From the NCBI RefSeq assembly GCF_013113835.1, contig NZ_VTYQ01000001.1, forward strand, positions 62,001 to 126,000: a stretch of DNA of 64,000 nucleotides, in the 5' to 3' direction. The notes below the pieces were generated by a model. It was not told the DNA's origin. It made no database searches and was given only the letters and a program-made list of their open reading frames with translations. A program made the position numbers and the translations under genes. The stretch comes from Vibrio sp. RE88. GTDB lineage: Bacteria > Pseudomonadota > Gammaproteobacteria > Enterobacterales > Vibrionaceae. Below are positions 62,155-64,000 of the stretch, one piece after another; position 1 is the stretch's first letter, and each line of letters opens with the position of its first letter.

Positions 62155-62940
62155 ATGAACAACGTCCAATCTACAACTATCGCCCAATCCTACGACGATT
62201 ATTATCGCATCGGCCTGTATACCTCTCGCTATCCAAAAGCCAATATCCGAGTTCTCAACACGCTCTTTCAGCACGCGCAATTTCTCGCTCAGGACTCATT
62301 AGCACTGGACTACGGATGCGGAAACGGCCGCTATAGCTATCCGATCCTCAAACAGACCAACTTGCACCTCTATGGCTTCGATATCAGTGAAATCGCCGTC
62401 CAACAAGCGAAGCAAGCAACACAACCATTCTCCGAGCGCGTCGACTGGTTCAGCGACCAAAATCAGCTTCATCAACACGTTGAAGACCGAGATGAGAAGT
62501 TCCAGCTAGGCATGCTTCTTTTCGGTGTCATGAGCCATATACGAGAACAGAAAGAACGCGCTAAGCTACTGAAATGGTTTTACAAACACATGAAGTCCGA
62601 TGGATCACTGATCTTATCCGTGCCCAATCGACGACGGCGTTTTCTCACACTGCAATGGCGACAGAGAAATCAACAGAACTTGCCCGGAGATATTCAGTAC
62701 CAACGCTTTCAATCAGGCCGAAAAATCCCTCTTTTTTATCATCTTTACACTGTAAACGAGATCAGAGCAGAGCTGATTGAAGCAGGGTTTGACATCGAAA
62801 AAGTCACTGCAGAAAGCATTTTTCCAGAGCGTTTTGTCATTCAGAACCCCGCCATGGCCTTTTTAGATAACCTGCTGTGTAATCTCCTACCCGCTTCGCT
62901 GGGTTACGGCCTACTGGTGGTCGCAAGGAGGCGTGCATGA
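62155..62940 (+). CDS. Class I SAM-dependent methyltransferase
   Basis: A 261-residue cytoplasmic enzyme. Motif I ALDYGCGNGRYSYPIL (~45-60) binds S-adenosylmethionine, with motif II LYGFDISEIAVQQA and motif III FQLGMLLFGVMSHI. The C-terminal half has hydrophobic patches (LDNLLCNLLPASLGYGLLVV) that may touch a membrane. The start is ATG 62155 with AAGGAG before it; an earlier in-frame ATG at 62053 lies inside the muramidase gene. Its stop overlaps the next start (ATGA). The methylated substrate is unknown. Confidence 0.83.
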   Translation: MNNVQSTTIAQSYDDYYRIGLYTSRYPKANIRVLNTLFQHAQFLAQDSLALDYGCGNGRYSYPILKQTNLHLYGFDISEIAVQQAKQATQPFSERVDWFSDQNQLHQHVEDRDEKFQLGMLLFGVMSHIREQKERAKLLKWFYKHMKSDGSLILSVPNRRRRFLTLQWRQRNQQNLPGDIQYQRFQSGRKIPLFYHLYTVNEIRAELIEAGFDIEKVTAESIFPERFVIQNPAMAFLDNLLCNLLPASLGYGLLVVARRRA

Positions 62941-64000
62941 CTCGTTTCTTTACCCTCCTTATAGGTTGTTACCTATTGTTACCCAGCGTTCAGGCGCAAG
63001 ATCTGCTGAGCAAAATTAAACAATCTGGACGGATTGTTATCGGCGTTAAAGCCGATTACCCACCTTGGGGAATGCTGGACAGCAACAATCAACCTGCTGG
63101 TTTTGAACCCGATTTGGCGCAAATGATCGGCCATGCGCTCAATGCAGAAGTGGAATTCAAAACCGTCACCAGTGCCAATCGTTTTCAAAAGCTAAACGAA
63201 GGGCAAGTAGACATGTTGATTGCAACGGTCGGTGACTCCATGCAACGTCGACAGCGTGTCCGTATGATCACGCCTCACTATTTTCGCAGTGGTGTCACCG
63301 CTCTGACTCACAAATCGAACAGTGTCGAAAAGTGGACTGACTTAATCGGCAAGCCGGTCTGCCTGACCGCTGGAGCCTATTTTAATAAGTCACTGGTACA
63401 GAATTATCGCATCAAACCGATCATTCTGATGAGCAACCGCGACTCAAAACTGGCACTGTTAACCAACAAATGTCAGGCATGGGCTTACGACAGCGGCATT
63501 CTGTTCCATTTATCGAATCAGAAAGAGTGGAGTGATTATAGCGTTGATGTAGAGACCATTATGCCAATCCACTGGTCGATGGTGACTCGCAAAGATACGG
63601 CATCACAGTCTTTAGCAAACTGGTTGTCTCGTTTTATCGCCAGCCGCATCAGAGATGGTCGTCTGAAGAGTCTCGCCCAACAATGGCAGCTGCCAGAACA
63701 GGATTACCTTGCTCAGCAACACAAAAACTGGAACTCAGTGGATGAGAATGGCGATGCCGTGTGTCAGGCGGATAGCGACAAAGTCAGCAAGAAAAAACTC
63801 TGCTTTGATACCGTCATTTCGCTAGGGCAACAAGGAGATAAACAGTTTTGGCCTTTTGACCAGTTCGATACCGAGCGGCTGATTCAATCTATGCTTCACA
63901 CTGCTCTGTTTACTGTGGTTGCGATCTTAACCGCCATCGCTCTGGCGTTAGGCTTTACTCAAATGACGATGAGTAGCAAAAACTGGGTCGCCAAACCCAT
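62937..64000 (+). CDS. ABC-type substrate-binding protein/permease fusion, partial
   Basis: The frame runs open to the window end (354 codons). A signal peptide (~1-20, VQAQD) is followed by a family 3 solute-binding domain (~21-265): GRIVIGVKADYPPWGMLD, PAGFEPDLAQMIGHALNAEVEF, GQVDMLIATVGDSMQRRQ. At ~318 a membrane segment begins (MLHTALFTVVAILTAIALAL), the start of a fused permease as in HisM-type fusions. Such fusions import polar amino acids or similar. It is translationally coupled to the methyltransferase. Confidence 0.82.
   Translation, partial: MTRFFTLLIGCYLLLPSVQAQDLLSKIKQSGRIVIGVKADYPPWGMLDSNNQPAGFEPDLAQMIGHALNAEVEFKTVTSANRFQKLNEGQVDMLIATVGDSMQRRQRVRMITPHYFRSGVTALTHKSNSVEKWTDLIGKPVCLTAGAYFNKSLVQNYRIKPIILMSNRDSKLALLTNKCQAWAYDSGILFHLSNQKEWSDYSVDVETIMPIHWSMVTRKDTASQSLANWLSRFIASRIRDGRLKSLAQQWQLPEQDYLAQQHKNWNSVDENGDAVCQADSDKVSKKKLCFDTVISLGQQGDKQFWPFDQFDTERLIQSMLHTALFTVVAILTAIALALGFTQMTMSSKNWVAKP

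Noticed and set aside
1..64000. CRISPR arrays, insertion sequences, integron attC sites, tRNA or rRNA genes
   Set aside because: Looked for by eye on both strands; no regular spacer-repeat array, transposase-like protein, attC-type repeat or recognisable tRNA/rRNA sequence was seen.

Overview
The window reads as a piece of a Vibrio chromosome, most likely the second chromosome. The support is two Vibrio quorum-sensing small RNA loci (a sigma54-type qrr gene and vqmR next to vqmA), a Vibrio-type ChiA chitinase, split proline-catabolic genes, tryptophanase with a tnaC leader, a Lap-type secretion operon, and a vqmA-pdxH-HlyD-lapG-lapD-lapB gene order that, from memory, resembles V. cholerae chromosome II. 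Coding density is high, genes are separated by clear intrinsic terminators, and no insertion sequence, prophage, integron or CRISPR array was seen.

Layout, 1-14.6 kb: a truncated gene; a TPR protein/TPR-GGDEF diguanylate cyclase pair; a DMT exporter; yibI-yibH; gltS; a Qrr sRNA on the minus strand with a sigma54 promoter and LuxO site, facing a DUF368 (PopT) lipid-carrier flippase; an aminotransferase-BKACE-TAXI group with a LysR gene; and a CtlX-type amidinohydrolase. 14.6-25 kb: an ABC exporter, DUF445, an Lrp regulator, a small zinc-ribbon-like protein, and proline catabolism (putP, a free-standing PutA C-terminal domain, putA, an AraC regulator). 25-37 kb: two tandem PEGA coiled-coil proteins, the VqmR sRNA with its VqmA operator, vqmA, pdxH, and the lapC-lapG-lapD-lapB operon controlling an adhesin that is not in the window.

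37-48 kb: chitinase, tnaC-tnaA, a DUF2057 protein, an HD-GYP phosphodiesterase, a GNAT enzyme, a three-gene copper-handling operon (membrane protein, SCO, PCu(A)C), LysR, YaiI and YbjQ proteins. 48-58 kb: a small lipoprotein with a 1294-residue secreted thrombospondin-type-3 repeat protein; then a DeoR regulator and a glycerophosphodiesterase diverging from a TRAP transporter plus HAD phosphatase, probably one uptake and catabolic unit. 58-64 kb: VOC and AraC genes, an SgrR-like regulator with a divergent 53-residue membrane peptide, YdcH, and an operon of a muramidase, a methyltransferase and a truncated substrate-binding/permease fusion.

Themes: quorum sensing (Qrr, VqmA/VqmR) and cyclic-di-GMP turnover (GGDEF, LapD receptor, HD-GYP) sit near surface attachment, chitin and amino-acid use. 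The least described parts are the GDPD-TRAP-HAD locus, the split PutA, the aminotransferase-BKACE-orphan TAXI group, the PEGA pair and the muramidase-methyltransferase-transporter operon. All identifications are from reading the sequence and recalled family knowledge; no searches were run.
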